Shown here: in pieces, positions 56,491 through 64,000 of the stretch
How positions within the stretch are numbered: the first letter of the stretch is position 1
Layout: every line of letters begins with the position of its first letter
From: Vibrio metoecus
GTDB lineage: Bacteria; Pseudomonadota; Gammaproteobacteria; Enterobacterales; Vibrionaceae
Reading direction: 5' to 3'
Length of the DNA stretch: 64,000 bases
Assembly: GCF_009665255.1 (NCBI RefSeq)
Contig: NZ_CP035686.1
Coordinates: forward strand, 124,001-188,000
Notes under the pieces: generated by a model
What the model was told of the DNA's origin: nothing
Databases searched by the model: none
What the model saw: the letters and a program-made list of their open reading frames with translations, nothing else
Program-made: the position numbers and the translations under genes

Positions 56491-57954
56491 CTATAGCAGG
56501 CGTTTACGCTGACTTGATGGAGCAATGCCGAGTGACTCGCGATATTTAGCAATGGTTCGTCGCGCCACTTGGATACCTTGGTCAGCCAGTAGGGTTGCGA
56601 TCTTGCTGTCACTCAGTGGCTTGGCTGGGTTTTCCGCCGCCACCAGTTTTTTGATCAGCGCTCTGATCGCAGTGGACGAGCACTCTCCGCCATTGTCAGT
56701 ACTGACGTGACTGGAGAAAAAGTACTTCAACTCAAAAATGCCGCGTGGGGTATGCATGTATTTCTGCGTGGTGACACGCGAAATGGTGGATTCATGCATT
56801 TCCACGGCCATCGCGACATCGTTGAGCACCATTGGCTTCATCGCTTCTTCTCCATACTCGAAGAAATCGTGCTGGTGTTCAACTATGCACTTGGCAACTT
56901 TGAGCAGTGTCTCGTTTCTACTTTCTAAACTTTTGATCAGCCATTTTGCTTCTTGCAAATTGGTGCGGATGTAGTTGCTCTCCGCATTATTGCCGCGCAT
57001 CAGGTCGGCATACTGCTGATTGATCTTCAGTTTAGGCACACTGTCTGGGTTGATGGTGACCAACCATCGACCTTGTTCTTTATACACTGACACATCAGGT
57101 ATGACGTATTCAGCGTGATCTTCAGCGATTCGACTGCCAGGGCGAGGATCGAGTTGCTGAATGAGCTGTAGGATCTCGCGTAAGTCCTCTTCTTTGAGCT
57201 TAGTCTCTTTCAGAATGGTTTTGTAATCGCGATTACCTAAATCATCAATGTATTGTGAGAGTAGCAGTCGCGCCTCTTCCAACCATGGGGTCTCAATGGG
57301 ATACGTGGTGAGCTGCAGCAGTAAACAATCTTGCAGATTCAGTGAGGCGACACCAAAGGGATCAAACTGTTGTATGCGTTTACGCACCGCTTCGATTTCA
57401 TCTAGCTCAATATCATCACTGCGTAGGCTTTCTTGGATCTCTTCCAGTGAGACCGTCAAATAACCGTAGTCATCGATGGCATCGATGAGGGCGATAGCAA
57501 TAGTGCGATCCACATCGCTAAAGGGGGTTAAATCAAGTTGCCAGAACAGGTAATCTTGCAGAGTTTGGGTGGTTTCGCCTTGGTAGATGGGCGCATCATC
57601 ATCGAGCGCCAGTCCTGTGCTGCCAGTATTGGCGCTATATACTTCGTCCCAAGTGGTATCCATTTCCAGTTCGGCACTGATTTCGGATTTTTCAATCAAG
57701 TCCGAGCTGTCTTGTGGTTCAGGTTCGTAGAGTTCTTCGGGTTCGCGTGGGCTTTCTTCCGTCAATCGCACGCTATCGAGTGATGGTGCATCGTCTTGGT
57801 TATCTTCCACTTCTAACAAGGGATTGGATTCCAATGCTTCCTGAATTTCTTGCTGCAGATCCAGCGTCGAAAGCTGCAACAAGCGGATTGCCTGCTGGAG
57901 CTGCGGAGTCATGGCTAACTGTTGACCTAGCTTGAGCTGTAATGACGGTTTCAT
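56491..57954 (-). CDS. rpoN: RNA polymerase sigma-54 factor
   Basis: 487 residues. Region I is Gln/Leu-rich (LKLGQQLAMTPQLQQAIRLL), then an acidic region II (about 55-115), the core-binding domain, the HTH, and at the C-terminus the RpoN box ARRTIAKYRESLGI. It directs transcription from -24/-12 promoters with AAA+ activators; in vibrios these include flagellar, quorum-sensing and type VI secretion genes. Upstream lies lptB (55 bases), downstream hpf. Confidence 0.97.
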   Translation of the reverse strand: MKPSLQLKLGQQLAMTPQLQQAIRLLQLSTLDLQQEIQEALESNPLLEVEDNQDDAPSLDSVRLTEESPREPEELYEPEPQDSSDLIEKSEISAELEMDTTWDEVYSANTGSTGLALDDDAPIYQGETTQTLQDYLFWQLDLTPFSDVDRTIAIALIDAIDDYGYLTVSLEEIQESLRSDDIELDEIEAVRKRIQQFDPFGVASLNLQDCLLLQLTTYPIETPWLEEARLLLSQYIDDLGNRDYKTILKETKLKEEDLREILQLIQQLDPRPGSRIAEDHAEYVIPDVSVYKEQGRWLVTINPDSVPKLKINQQYADLMRGNNAESNYIRTNLQEAKWLIKSLESRNETLLKVAKCIVEHQHDFFEYGEEAMKPMVLNDVAMAVEMHESTISRVTTQKYMHTPRGIFELKYFFSSHVSTDNGGECSSTAIRALIKKLVAAENPAKPLSDSKIATLLADQGIQVARRTIAKYRESLGIAPSSQRKRLL

Positions 57955-58009
57955 GCAGTAATGGATGCCTTGTTATTGTTAGTATTGTTTGAACTCTACT
58001 CTGTTTTAA

Positions 58010-58735
58010 TCATAGACGGAATTGTTCGCCGAGATAAACCTGCTTCACCTGTTCATTATTAAGAACATCTTGTGGGGTGCCTTCCGCAATCAAACGTCCT
58101 TGGCTGACAATATACGCTTTTTCACACACATCGAGCGTTTCACGCACGTTGTGGTCGGTGATTAGGACACCTAGACCGCGATCGCGCAGATGTTCGATGA
58201 TTTTTTTAATGTCGATAACTGAAATCGGGTCAACGCCGGCAAAAGGTTCATCGAGCAAAATAAATTGTGGGTTGGCGGCCAAGGCTCGCGCGATCTCGAC
58301 TCGGCGACGTTCACCACCCGAGAGCGCCATCCCGGCACTTTTACGGATATGCTGAATATGGAACTCTTCGAGCAGATCTTCGAGTTTGTCTTGACGCTCT
58401 TCATGGGTCAGCTCTTCACGAGTTTGCAGTACGGCCATGATGTTGTCTTCGACCGAGAGCTTGCGGAAGATCGAGGCTTCTTGGGGTAGGTAGCCAATCC
58501 CCATCCGTGAACGGCTGTGCATCGGTAAAATACTGATGTCGTTGTCATCAATAGTGATAGTGCCTTCGTCACGCGCGACCAGACCTACGATCATGTAAAA
58601 CGAAGTGGTTTTGCCTGCTCCGTTTGGGCCAAGCAGGCCAACAATCTGTCCTGACTCAACTTGTAAGCTGACGTCTGAAACCACTTTGCGTTTTTTGTAG
58701 CTCTTGGCTAAGTGCTGTGCTTTTAGAATGGCCAT
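58010..58735 (-). CDS. lptB: LPS export ABC ATPase LptB
   Basis: 241 residues. Walker A GPNGAGKTTSFYMI (about 36-49), Q-loop YLPQEASIFRKLSV, signature MALSGGERRRVEIARAL, Walker B ILLDEPFAGVDPI, switch His ITDHNV. It powers extraction of LPS from the inner membrane with LptFG. Two bases after lptA. Confidence 0.97.
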   Translation of the reverse strand: MAILKAQHLAKSYKKRKVVSDVSLQVESGQIVGLLGPNGAGKTTSFYMIVGLVARDEGTITIDDNDISILPMHSRSRMGIGYLPQEASIFRKLSVEDNIMAVLQTREELTHEERQDKLEDLLEEFHIQHIRKSAGMALSGGERRRVEIARALAANPQFILLDEPFAGVDPISVIDIKKIIEHLRDRGLGVLITDHNVRETLDVCEKAYIVSQGRLIAEGTPQDVLNNEQVKQVYLGEQFRL

Positions 58736-58737
58736 GG

Positions 58738-59235
58738 TTACTCTTGTTGTACTGCTTGTGGTTGAAGAACGGTTGAAACACGCCCTTTGCCTTCACTATC
58801 GGCAATCAGCTTTTGTGAGCTGATTTTGTAGCGGATTTTGCTGCCACGAATTTCACTATCATCTTGTGACAACATGGCTTTCTTAATCATCACCAATTCG
58901 TCATCACGAACCTTGTAGTACAGCTCGTTCGCTTCTCCATACAGGGTTTTGCCTTCGTCGGTGAGCTGAGAGAAGGTGGCAACGTCGCCGTAGCCTTCAA
59001 TTTCTTCAATCTTGCCGTTCGTTGCATTACGGATCACGATCAGCTTGTCGGCATTGATGTTGATGCTGCCTTGCTTGAGTTTCACATCCCCGATAAAGGT
59101 CACGCGGTTACTTTTCATATCCAGTTGTTGACTGTCGGAGTCAATGTAAACTGGTTGTTCTCTGTCGGTAGAGAGTGCATAAGCCTGAGTCGAGGCAAGC
59201 AAACAAGCAATAAGACTAAGGTGTGAGCGTTTCAT
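58738..59235 (-). CDS. lptA: LPS periplasmic bridge protein LptA
   Basis: 165 residues from ATG 59233-59235 with AAGG 5 bases upstream; the longer ORF (to 59280) would overlap lptC by 65 bases and hide the signal peptide KRSHLSLIACLLASTQAYA. The OstA/beta-jellyroll core includes QPVYIDSDSQQLDMKSNRV. It polymerises to carry LPS across the periplasm. It overlaps the end of lptC by 20 bases. Confidence 0.94.
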   Translation of the reverse strand: MKRSHLSLIACLLASTQAYALSTDREQPVYIDSDSQQLDMKSNRVTFIGDVKLKQGSININADKLIVIRNATNGKIEEIEGYGDVATFSQLTDEGKTLYGEANELYYKVRDDELVMIKKAMLSQDDSEIRGSKIRYKISSQKLIADSEGKGRVSTVLQPQAVQQE

Positions 59236-59779
59236 ATCTACCTTGTACTTGGTTATAAAGTTCAGCCGAGTGATCAGCAAAGTTGCCTTTCATCGCTTGA
59301 CCCTGTGTTTCAAATTGTGGGCCGCGTAGTTCGACCGGTTTATCTGCCCAAAAATCACGGCTTTTCAACTGGATACTCATTTCGCTGGTCGAAAGAGTAT
59401 CAAAACCGGAGTCGGGAAGTAGATTCTTCGCGAGGACATCATCGTACAGAGTTAGCACCTGATCTTTACTCAAAATGCCTCGGCGTGCGGTAATTTCCCA
59501 CTCTTGTAATGTGCCTTCCCGATACACTTTGAGTATCGGTGCTTTGAACAAGGTATTGCCGCTTTTGGCGTAGTGATCTAAATGGATAGAGGTGATCACA
59601 TAGCTACGGATGCCTTGTTCGTTGTATGAAATATTTTCTAAATTTTCGCCACTGAACATCGGCAGCTCCAAATTAGGAGCCACCTGAATCGTGCTGTTTT
59701 GCTCTTGCTCTAGCAGGTAATAGAGTGACCAAGAACAGACAAACAACAGCAGGACATAAACAATGCGCGGTACGCTCAT
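59216..59779 (-). CDS. lptC: LPS export inner-membrane protein LptC
   Basis: 187 residues. An N-terminal membrane anchor (about 5-23, RIVYVLLLFVCSWSLYYLL) and a periplasmic beta-jellyroll (LPMFSGENLENISYNEQGIRSY, LKSRDFWADKPVELRGP). It receives LPS from LptB2FG and hands it to LptA. ATG overlaps the kdsC stop by 4 bases (ATGA) and its tail overlaps lptA. Confidence 0.95.
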   Translation of the reverse strand: MSVPRIVYVLLLFVCSWSLYYLLEQEQNSTIQVAPNLELPMFSGENLENISYNEQGIRSYVITSIHLDHYAKSGNTLFKAPILKVYREGTLQEWEITARRGILSKDQVLTLYDDVLAKNLLPDSGFDTLSTSEMSIQLKSRDFWADKPVELRGPQFETQGQAMKGNFADHSAELYNQVQGRYETLTP

Positions 59780-60333
59780 AGGCTCAGGCCTTTATGTACA
59801 TCCAATTCGTCACGCGCCTGTAAGATTAAATCGCACACTTCCCGTACCGCGCCATGGCCACCTCTGATGTGAGTGACGTAGTTAGCACGTTTTGCTAGCA
59901 GTGGGTGTCCATCAGCCACACAAACACGCAGCGCGACTTTTTCCATCACTGGCCAATCGATGAGATCATCACCAATGTAGCCAGTCTGTTCAGGAGCAAT
60001 GGCGAGCTTTTGACAAATGTCATAATAAGCCTGTACTTTATCATCCTGTCCTTGATAGATCAGTGAAATGCCTAGCGCTTTCATGCGATTTTCAACAATC
60101 TGTGAACGGCGACCAGTAATGATCGCGATTTCAATGCCGGCATTCATTAAGGCTTTCACGCCATAACCATCACGAGTGTGGAAGGTTTTCAGTTCTTCAC
60201 CTTGGTTACCCATGTAAATTAGGCCGTCAGAAAATACACCGTCAACATCACAAATCAGTAGTTTGATCTGTTTGGCAATCTCCAGCAGTGAAGGTTCCAC
60301 TTCTCCGTATAAGGTTGAGATGGTTGAACTCAT
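59776..60333 (-). CDS. kdsC: 3-deoxy-D-manno-octulosonate-8-phosphate phosphatase
   Basis: 185 residues of the HAD superfamily. Motif I is LLICDVDGVFSDGLIYM (about 26-42, nucleophile Asp in CDVDG), motif II IITGRR, and motif III/IV GYIGDDLIDWPVM. It releases Kdo from Kdo-8-phosphate for LPS core synthesis. It starts 3 bases after the kdsD stop. Confidence 0.96.
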   Translation of the reverse strand: MSSTISTLYGEVEPSLLEIAKQIKLLICDVDGVFSDGLIYMGNQGEELKTFHTRDGYGVKALMNAGIEIAIITGRRSQIVENRMKALGISLIYQGQDDKVQAYYDICQKLAIAPEQTGYIGDDLIDWPVMEKVALRVCVADGHPLLAKRANYVTHIRGGHGAVREVCDLILQARDELDVHKGLSL

Positions 60334-60336
60334 TAA

Positions 60337-61311
60337 TTACATCACTCCGGCTTTGAGTAGGTCGTGCATATTCAGTGCGCCAACCAATTTATTATTTTCA
60401 ACAAGCATCAGGCCATTAATGCGTTTGGCCTGCATCAAATTCAACCCTTCTACCGCCAGTAAATTAGGCTGTGCCACGGTCGGTTGACGAGTCATCACGT
60501 CAGCAATCGCGGTGGTGTGAATGTCGATACGTTTGTCGAGAATACGGCGTAAATCCCCATCGGTAAAAATGCCGAGTAGGGTGTCGTCTTCATCAACCAC
60601 GGCGGTCATGCCGAGTCCTTTTTGGCTGATTTCCAGTAAAGCATCGCGGATTAGTGCTTGGGGCGCAACTTTAGGCAACGCTTTACCACTGTGCATAATG
60701 TCATTCAGCTTGAGGAGGAGTTTACGCCCAAGTGCACCACCTGGGTGAGACAAAGCAAAATCTTCTGCAGTGAAACCGCGAGCCTGCATCAGTGCAACCG
60801 CCAATGCATCTCCCATCACTAGGGTTGCTGTTGTGCTTGACGTTGGGGCGAGCTCTAGTGGACAAGCCTCACGTGGTACAGTGATTTGTAGGTGGATGTC
60901 CGCCAGTTTTGCCATGTTGGAATTGGGGTTACCCGTCATGCTGATCACGCGAATATTCAAGCGTTTTAGCACGGGAAGTAGGGCGAGAATTTCTGATGAT
61001 TCACCAGAGTTGGAGATGGCAAGCACGATATCGCCACGCTCAATCATCCCCAAATCGCCGTGCGAGGCTTCTCCAGGATGAACGAAGAATGCTGAAGTCC
61101 CCGTGCTGGCTAACGTCGCTGCAATTTTCTTACCAATATGACCAGATTTCCCCATCCCCATCACCACCACTTTGCCGGTTTGATTGGCCAAAATCATGGT
61201 ACACGCGCTAGCGAAGTCAGCGTTAATGTACTGTTCTAACTGCTGCAATGCTTGGATTTCAGTACGCAAAACTTGCTTGGCGACATCTTGGTAATTAAAG
61301 GTATTAGACAT
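60337..61311 (-). CDS. kdsD: D-arabinose-5-phosphate isomerase KdsD
   Basis: 324 residues. A SIS sugar-isomerase domain (about 40-180, with VVMGMGKSGHIGKKIAATLA and SNSGESSEILALLP) is followed by two CBS domains (about 205-324, DIMHSGKALPKVA and VMTRQPTVAQPNLLAVEG). It isomerises ribulose-5-phosphate to arabinose-5-phosphate, the first step of Kdo synthesis; KdsC, two steps on, is encoded next. Confidence 0.96.
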   Translation of the reverse strand: MSNTFNYQDVAKQVLRTEIQALQQLEQYINADFASACTMILANQTGKVVVMGMGKSGHIGKKIAATLASTGTSAFFVHPGEASHGDLGMIERGDIVLAISNSGESSEILALLPVLKRLNIRVISMTGNPNSNMAKLADIHLQITVPREACPLELAPTSSTTATLVMGDALAVALMQARGFTAEDFALSHPGGALGRKLLLKLNDIMHSGKALPKVAPQALIRDALLEISQKGLGMTAVVDEDDTLLGIFTDGDLRRILDKRIDIHTTAIADVMTRQPTVAQPNLLAVEGLNLMQAKRINGLMLVENNKLVGALNMHDLLKAGVM

Positions 61312-61335
61312 GCTCGGTATTCCCTTCTAATGCAC

Positions 61336-62298
61336 TTAGATATTCATCATCAAGTAAGTAATGTAAGCGACGAATGCACACAGCAAGAGTACGCCTTCGG
61401 CTCGGGTAATTTGTCGCTTTTTGCCTAAAGCGACCGCAACCAACAACAGTGAAACGCCAAGCATAACCCAAAAGTCACGTCCCATAGCTTCAGGGCTCAG
61501 TAGTGACGGGTTGAGCAAACCAGGCAAGCCCATCACCGCTAAAATATTGAAGACGTTCGAGCCGATGATGTTACCGACTGCCATATCATCTTCCCCTTTT
61601 AGAGCGCCCGCTAAAGAGGCGGCAAGCTCAGGTAAGCTCGTTCCCACAGCAATAATGGTTAAACCAATCACCAGATCGCTCATGCCAAAATGCTTGGCGA
61701 TCACTACGGCGTTATCGACCAACATACCAGCCCCAATCGGGAGCAGGATCAAACCGACGACCACCCAGAATGCCGCTTTCGGGTTGCTGACTCCCTCCGG
61801 AACTTCAGACTCTTGTTCATTCAGTAGAGCATCACCATTGTGTTTTTCTTTACGGCTAACTTGCAGCATCACGAGGATAAAGGCGGCAAACAGCGTAATC
61901 AGTAAAATGCCTTCATAAAAGCCAAGGTGGTTATCCCACAAAATCGCGCCGGCAATCAACGTTACCCCAATCATCATCGGGAGTTCACGACGTAGTACTG
62001 CAGAGCCAACTGAGAGGGGTTTGATTATGGCGGTAATACCTAGAATCAACGCGATATTGGCAATGTTTGAGCCCAGCACGTTACCGACTGCGGTATCGGT
62101 TTTGCCTTCTAAAGCGGCTGTAGCGGAAACCATCATTTCTGGTGCTGAGGAGCCCATCGCGAGGATAGTCATACCGATCACTAAAGGAGAGATGCCAATA
62201 TTGCGAGCTAATGCCGCAGATCCGAACACCAATTTGTCCGCGCCCCAAACTAGGATTGCGAGACCGATAAACAGAAAGACCACCGCTTCAATAAGCAT
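61336..62298 (-). CDS. yrbG: YrbG-type Na+/Ca2+ exchanger family protein
   Basis: 320 residues from ATG 62296-62298 with GGGA 6 bases upstream; the in-frame TTG four codons earlier is less likely. About ten membrane segments in two inverted repeats, each with the exchanger alpha motif: AMGSSAPEMMVSATAAL with GNVLGSNIANIALILG, and AVGTSLPELAASLAGAL with GNIIGSNVFNILAVMG. Calcium/cation exchange is the family activity; the physiological role in bacteria is unclear. Head of the kds-lpt-rpoN cluster, as in E. coli. Confidence 0.94.
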   Translation of the reverse strand: MLIEAVVFLFIGLAILVWGADKLVFGSAALARNIGISPLVIGMTILAMGSSAPEMMVSATAALEGKTDTAVGNVLGSNIANIALILGITAIIKPLSVGSAVLRRELPMMIGVTLIAGAILWDNHLGFYEGILLITLFAAFILVMLQVSRKEKHNGDALLNEQESEVPEGVSNPKAAFWVVVGLILLPIGAGMLVDNAVVIAKHFGMSDLVIGLTIIAVGTSLPELAASLAGALKGEDDMAVGNIIGSNVFNILAVMGLPGLLNPSLLSPEAMGRDFWVMLGVSLLLVAVALGKKRQITRAEGVLLLCAFVAYITYLMMNI

Positions 62299-62708
62299 GT
62301 TGATTCCCAAACATTAAATGAATACGAATGCCTAATGCTTAGAAGCAATATCGAGTGCGCTATCAGTGAGGGGGCGGAATCATCAAGTGATGAATTAGCC
62401 CACTCTGTATGCGTCATCAGCATTTTAGGCAGAGAATTGACCGCCAATTTTGACTTGTTGATCATTAAAAGGGAAGTCGAAGTTCCAATTAATTGTCGCT
62501 ATGCCGCGTCAATTCGCTGCTAATTACGTCAGTTTGTGCAACAGAAACAATAGGAGATAAACCGCAGTATAAAGGCTTAAAACCACGACAAATCAAGGTT
62601 GCCTCTCGACGGGTATCGGCTATGCTCACTGAAGGTTTGTATGTCGATTTGGCGTTATGGAAGGCCTCGCCTCGCTTTGACAAATCTTGGTCAATAACTG
62701 AGAGGCAC
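62299..62708. other. yrbG-mlaF intergenic stretch with short ORFs of doubtful status
   Basis: About 410 bases carry no gene I can support. Two plus-strand ORFs exist: 62335-62523 (62 codons) and 62493-62726 (77 codons, containing GDKPQYKGLKPRQIKVASRR and a Trp/Arg-rich tail). A 73-codon minus-strand ORF covers nearly the same bases as the second. None has a good Shine-Dalgarno or a family I recognise. It may be a decayed gene, an mlaF leader or a small RNA locus; promoters for yrbG must also lie here. Confidence 0.4.
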
Positions 62709-62742
62709 ATTGAAGCATGCTTTTAATTGCACCATATTGTGC
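62709..62742 (+). promoter_or_regulatory. candidate mlaF promoter with overlapping dyad
   Basis: TTGAAG (62709-62714), 17 bases, CATATT (62732-62737). The -10 lies exactly between TGCAC (62727-62731) and GTGCA (62738-62742), an inverted repeat that could be an operator. Confidence 0.5.
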
Positions 62743-62793
62743 ATTATCATGCGCATTCTTTCAGGATGTCGACCTAACAGTGAAGTGCTCCCT

Positions 62794-63597
62794 ATGTCTC
62801 AATCTGACTTAGTCACCATCAAAAATTTACGCTTTTCGCGCTCGCAACGGGTCATTTTTGATGATATCGATCTGCATGTCCCCAAAGGTAAAGTGACCGC
62901 GATTATGGGGCCTTCAGGGATAGGTAAAACCACGCTCTTACGCTTAATCGGTGGACAGTTGTTGCCTGAGCAGGGTGAGATTTGGTTCGATGGCGACAAC
63001 ATTCCTACACTCAGTCGCCGCAAACTATACCGCGCGCGCAAAAAAATGAGCATGCTGTTCCAATCAGGCGCACTGTTTACTGATCTTAATGTGTTTGACA
63101 ATGTGGCCTATCCGCTGCGTGAACATACCGAACTCGATGAATCCATGATCAAAACCTTGGTACTTCTTAAATTAGAGGCAGTGGGTTTACGTGGTGCCGC
63201 GTATTTAATGCCGAGTGAACTGTCAGGCGGTATGGCGCGCCGAGCCGCTCTGGCGCGTGCTATTGCGCTCGACCCTGAATTGATTATGTTTGATGAGCCG
63301 TTTGTGGGGCAAGATCCCATCACCATGGGCGTGTTAGTGGAGCTTATCCGTAATCTCAACCAAGCCTTGGGGGTGACGTCTGTAGTGGTATCACACGATG
63401 TGCCTGAAGTAATGAGCATTGCAGATTGGGTTTATCTGTTGGCAGATGGTAAGGTGATCGCTCAGGGTACACCACAAGCGCTGCGCGATAATTCCGATCC
63501 GCGCGTACAACAATTTTTATGCGGCGATGCAGATGGACCTGTGCCATTTCGTTTTCCTGCTCAGCCGATAGAACAGGAGCTGTTTAGTGCTAAATGA
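62794..63597 (+). CDS. mlaF: Phospholipid transport ABC ATPase MlaF
   Basis: 267 residues from ATG 62794 (SQSDLVTIKNLRFSRSQRV), the start that matches the family; an in-frame ATG at 62710 would add 28 residues including two cysteines with no counterpart, though no start has a strong Shine-Dalgarno (GTGAAG is 9 bases upstream of 62794). Walker A GPSGIGKTTLLRLI, Q-loop LFQSGALFTDLNVFDN, signature LSGGMARRAALARAI (the MlaF variant), Walker B IMFDEPFVGQDP, switch His VVSHD. MlaFEDB moves phospholipids between MlaC and the inner membrane. It overlaps mlaE by 11 bases. Confidence 0.95.
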   Translation: MSQSDLVTIKNLRFSRSQRVIFDDIDLHVPKGKVTAIMGPSGIGKTTLLRLIGGQLLPEQGEIWFDGDNIPTLSRRKLYRARKKMSMLFQSGALFTDLNVFDNVAYPLREHTELDESMIKTLVLLKLEAVGLRGAAYLMPSELSGGMARRAALARAIALDPELIMFDEPFVGQDPITMGVLVELIRNLNQALGVTSVVVSHDVPEVMSIADWVYLLADGKVIAQGTPQALRDNSDPRVQQFLCGDADGPVPFRFPAQPIEQELFSAK

Positions 63598-64000
63598 TGT
63601 GATGCGATGGGTCAGCTCAGTCGGGCAACGCACGCTGGCGGTCAGTGAAACTTTTGGCCGTGCGAGTTTAATGTTGTTCGGTGCACTGGTTGGGCGTCCG
63701 CAACCGGTACGTCATTTCCCTCTTTTAGTCCGTCAACTGTACAGCATTGGCGTACAGTCTTTGGCTATCATCATCGTCTCGGGTCTTTTTATTGGCATGG
63801 TGCTCAGCTTGCAAGGTTATGTGATTCTGGTCGATTACGGTGCCGAAACCAGCCTAGGTCAAATGGTGGCTTTATCATTGCTGCGTGAATTAGGCCCAGT
63901 AGTCACGGCGCTGCTGTTTGCCGGGCGCGCTGGATCCGCCTTAACCGCTGAAATTGGTTTGATGAAAGCCACCGAGCAACTTTCTAGCCTTGAAATGATG
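63587..64000 (+). CDS. mlaE: Phospholipid transport permease MlaE, cut by window edge (GTG start)
   Basis: The first 138 codons are present, from GTG 63587 with CAGGAG 7 bases upstream. The product begins with a helix (LNDVMRWVSSVGQRTLAVSE), then LLVRQLYSIGVQSLAIIIV, GLFIGMVLSLQGYVILVDYG and LLRELGPVVTALLFAGRAGS, the hallmark of MlaE/YrbE permeases. The reading frame continues past base 64000. Start overlaps mlaF, so translation is coupled. Confidence 0.95.
   Translation, partial: MLNDVMRWVSSVGQRTLAVSETFGRASLMLFGALVGRPQPVRHFPLLVRQLYSIGVQSLAIIIVSGLFIGMVLSLQGYVILVDYGAETSLGQMVALSLLRELGPVVTALLFAGRAGSALTAEIGLMKATEQLSSLEMM

Noticed and set aside
1..64000. Mobile elements, CRISPR arrays, prophage or horizontally acquired island
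   Set aside because: No transposase, integrase, direct-repeat array or gene content unlike the core; all recognised genes belong to conserved vibrio chromosomal clusters. Composition was not computed.

Overview
The window is a stretch of gammaproteobacterial core chromosome. It fits a Vibrio of the V. cholerae/V. mimicus group. The evidence is protein identity (ribosomal proteins, RpoA, DbpA, the Zrg zinc locus, DUF2607 and DUF2780 proteins) and gene order, which from memory matches the V. cholerae N16961 segment running downward from about VC2600 to VC2519. I saw no tRNA or rRNA gene, insertion sequence, prophage, integron repeat or CRISPR array. Gene density is high and nearly every gene is intact; only the two edge genes are cut.

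Layout. 1-1292: minus-strand, edge-truncated YejM/PbgA-like inner-membrane sulfatase-fold gene, divergent from rnr-rlmB (1475-4688). 4831-18856: the S10, spc and alpha ribosomal-protein operons, with 27 ribosomal protein genes, secY and rpoA, and recognisable promoters, leaders and terminators. 18932-24467: a DUF2780 secreted protein, fklB, a YtfB/OapA-like protein, an EamA transporter, an ElaA-type acetyltransferase, dbpA with a TTG start, and a Crp/Fnr-type regulator. 24588-30917: cpdB and the sulfate-assimilation/siroheme operon cobA-cysD-cysN-cysC. 30940-35802: a TIGR03899 gene, an unlisted 34-residue membrane peptide, and a five-gene zinc locus (DUF2607, zrgA, an ABC ATPase, an FtsX/MacB-type permease, DUF3299) behind a perfect Zur-like palindrome. 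35898-43769: ytfJ, msrA, tamA-tamB-ytfP, ppa. 43942-47255: fbp, mpl-ubiX. 47321-50899: a TPP riboswitch and thiBPQ. 50941-54398: yjgA, pmbA, mgtE. 54569-62298: the minus-strand yrbG-kdsD-kdsC-lptC-lptA-lptB-rpoN-hpf-ptsN-rapZ-ptsO cluster. 62299-64000: a poorly explained gap, then mlaF and the start of mlaE.

How the genes work together. Envelope biogenesis recurs: Lpt and Kds proteins make and export LPS, Mla and TamAB handle phospholipid and outer-membrane homeostasis, Mpl recycles murein, and the left-edge YejM-like protein belongs to the family that tunes LPS synthesis. Ribosome synthesis is joined by ribosome-associated factors (RNase R, RlmB, DbpA, YjgA, HPF). Nutrient acquisition is represented by sulfate, thiamine, Mg2+ and zinc systems, two of them with regulatory elements visible in the DNA (TPP riboswitch, Zur-like box).

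The part most worth a second look is the zinc locus. Its ABC components look like a MacB/Lol-type mechanotransmission pump, not a classical importer. Its first gene encodes a small membrane protein with a His/Cys cluster. Two intercistronic gaps hold perfect inverted repeats. A tiny membrane-peptide ORF faces the 3' end of the operon.
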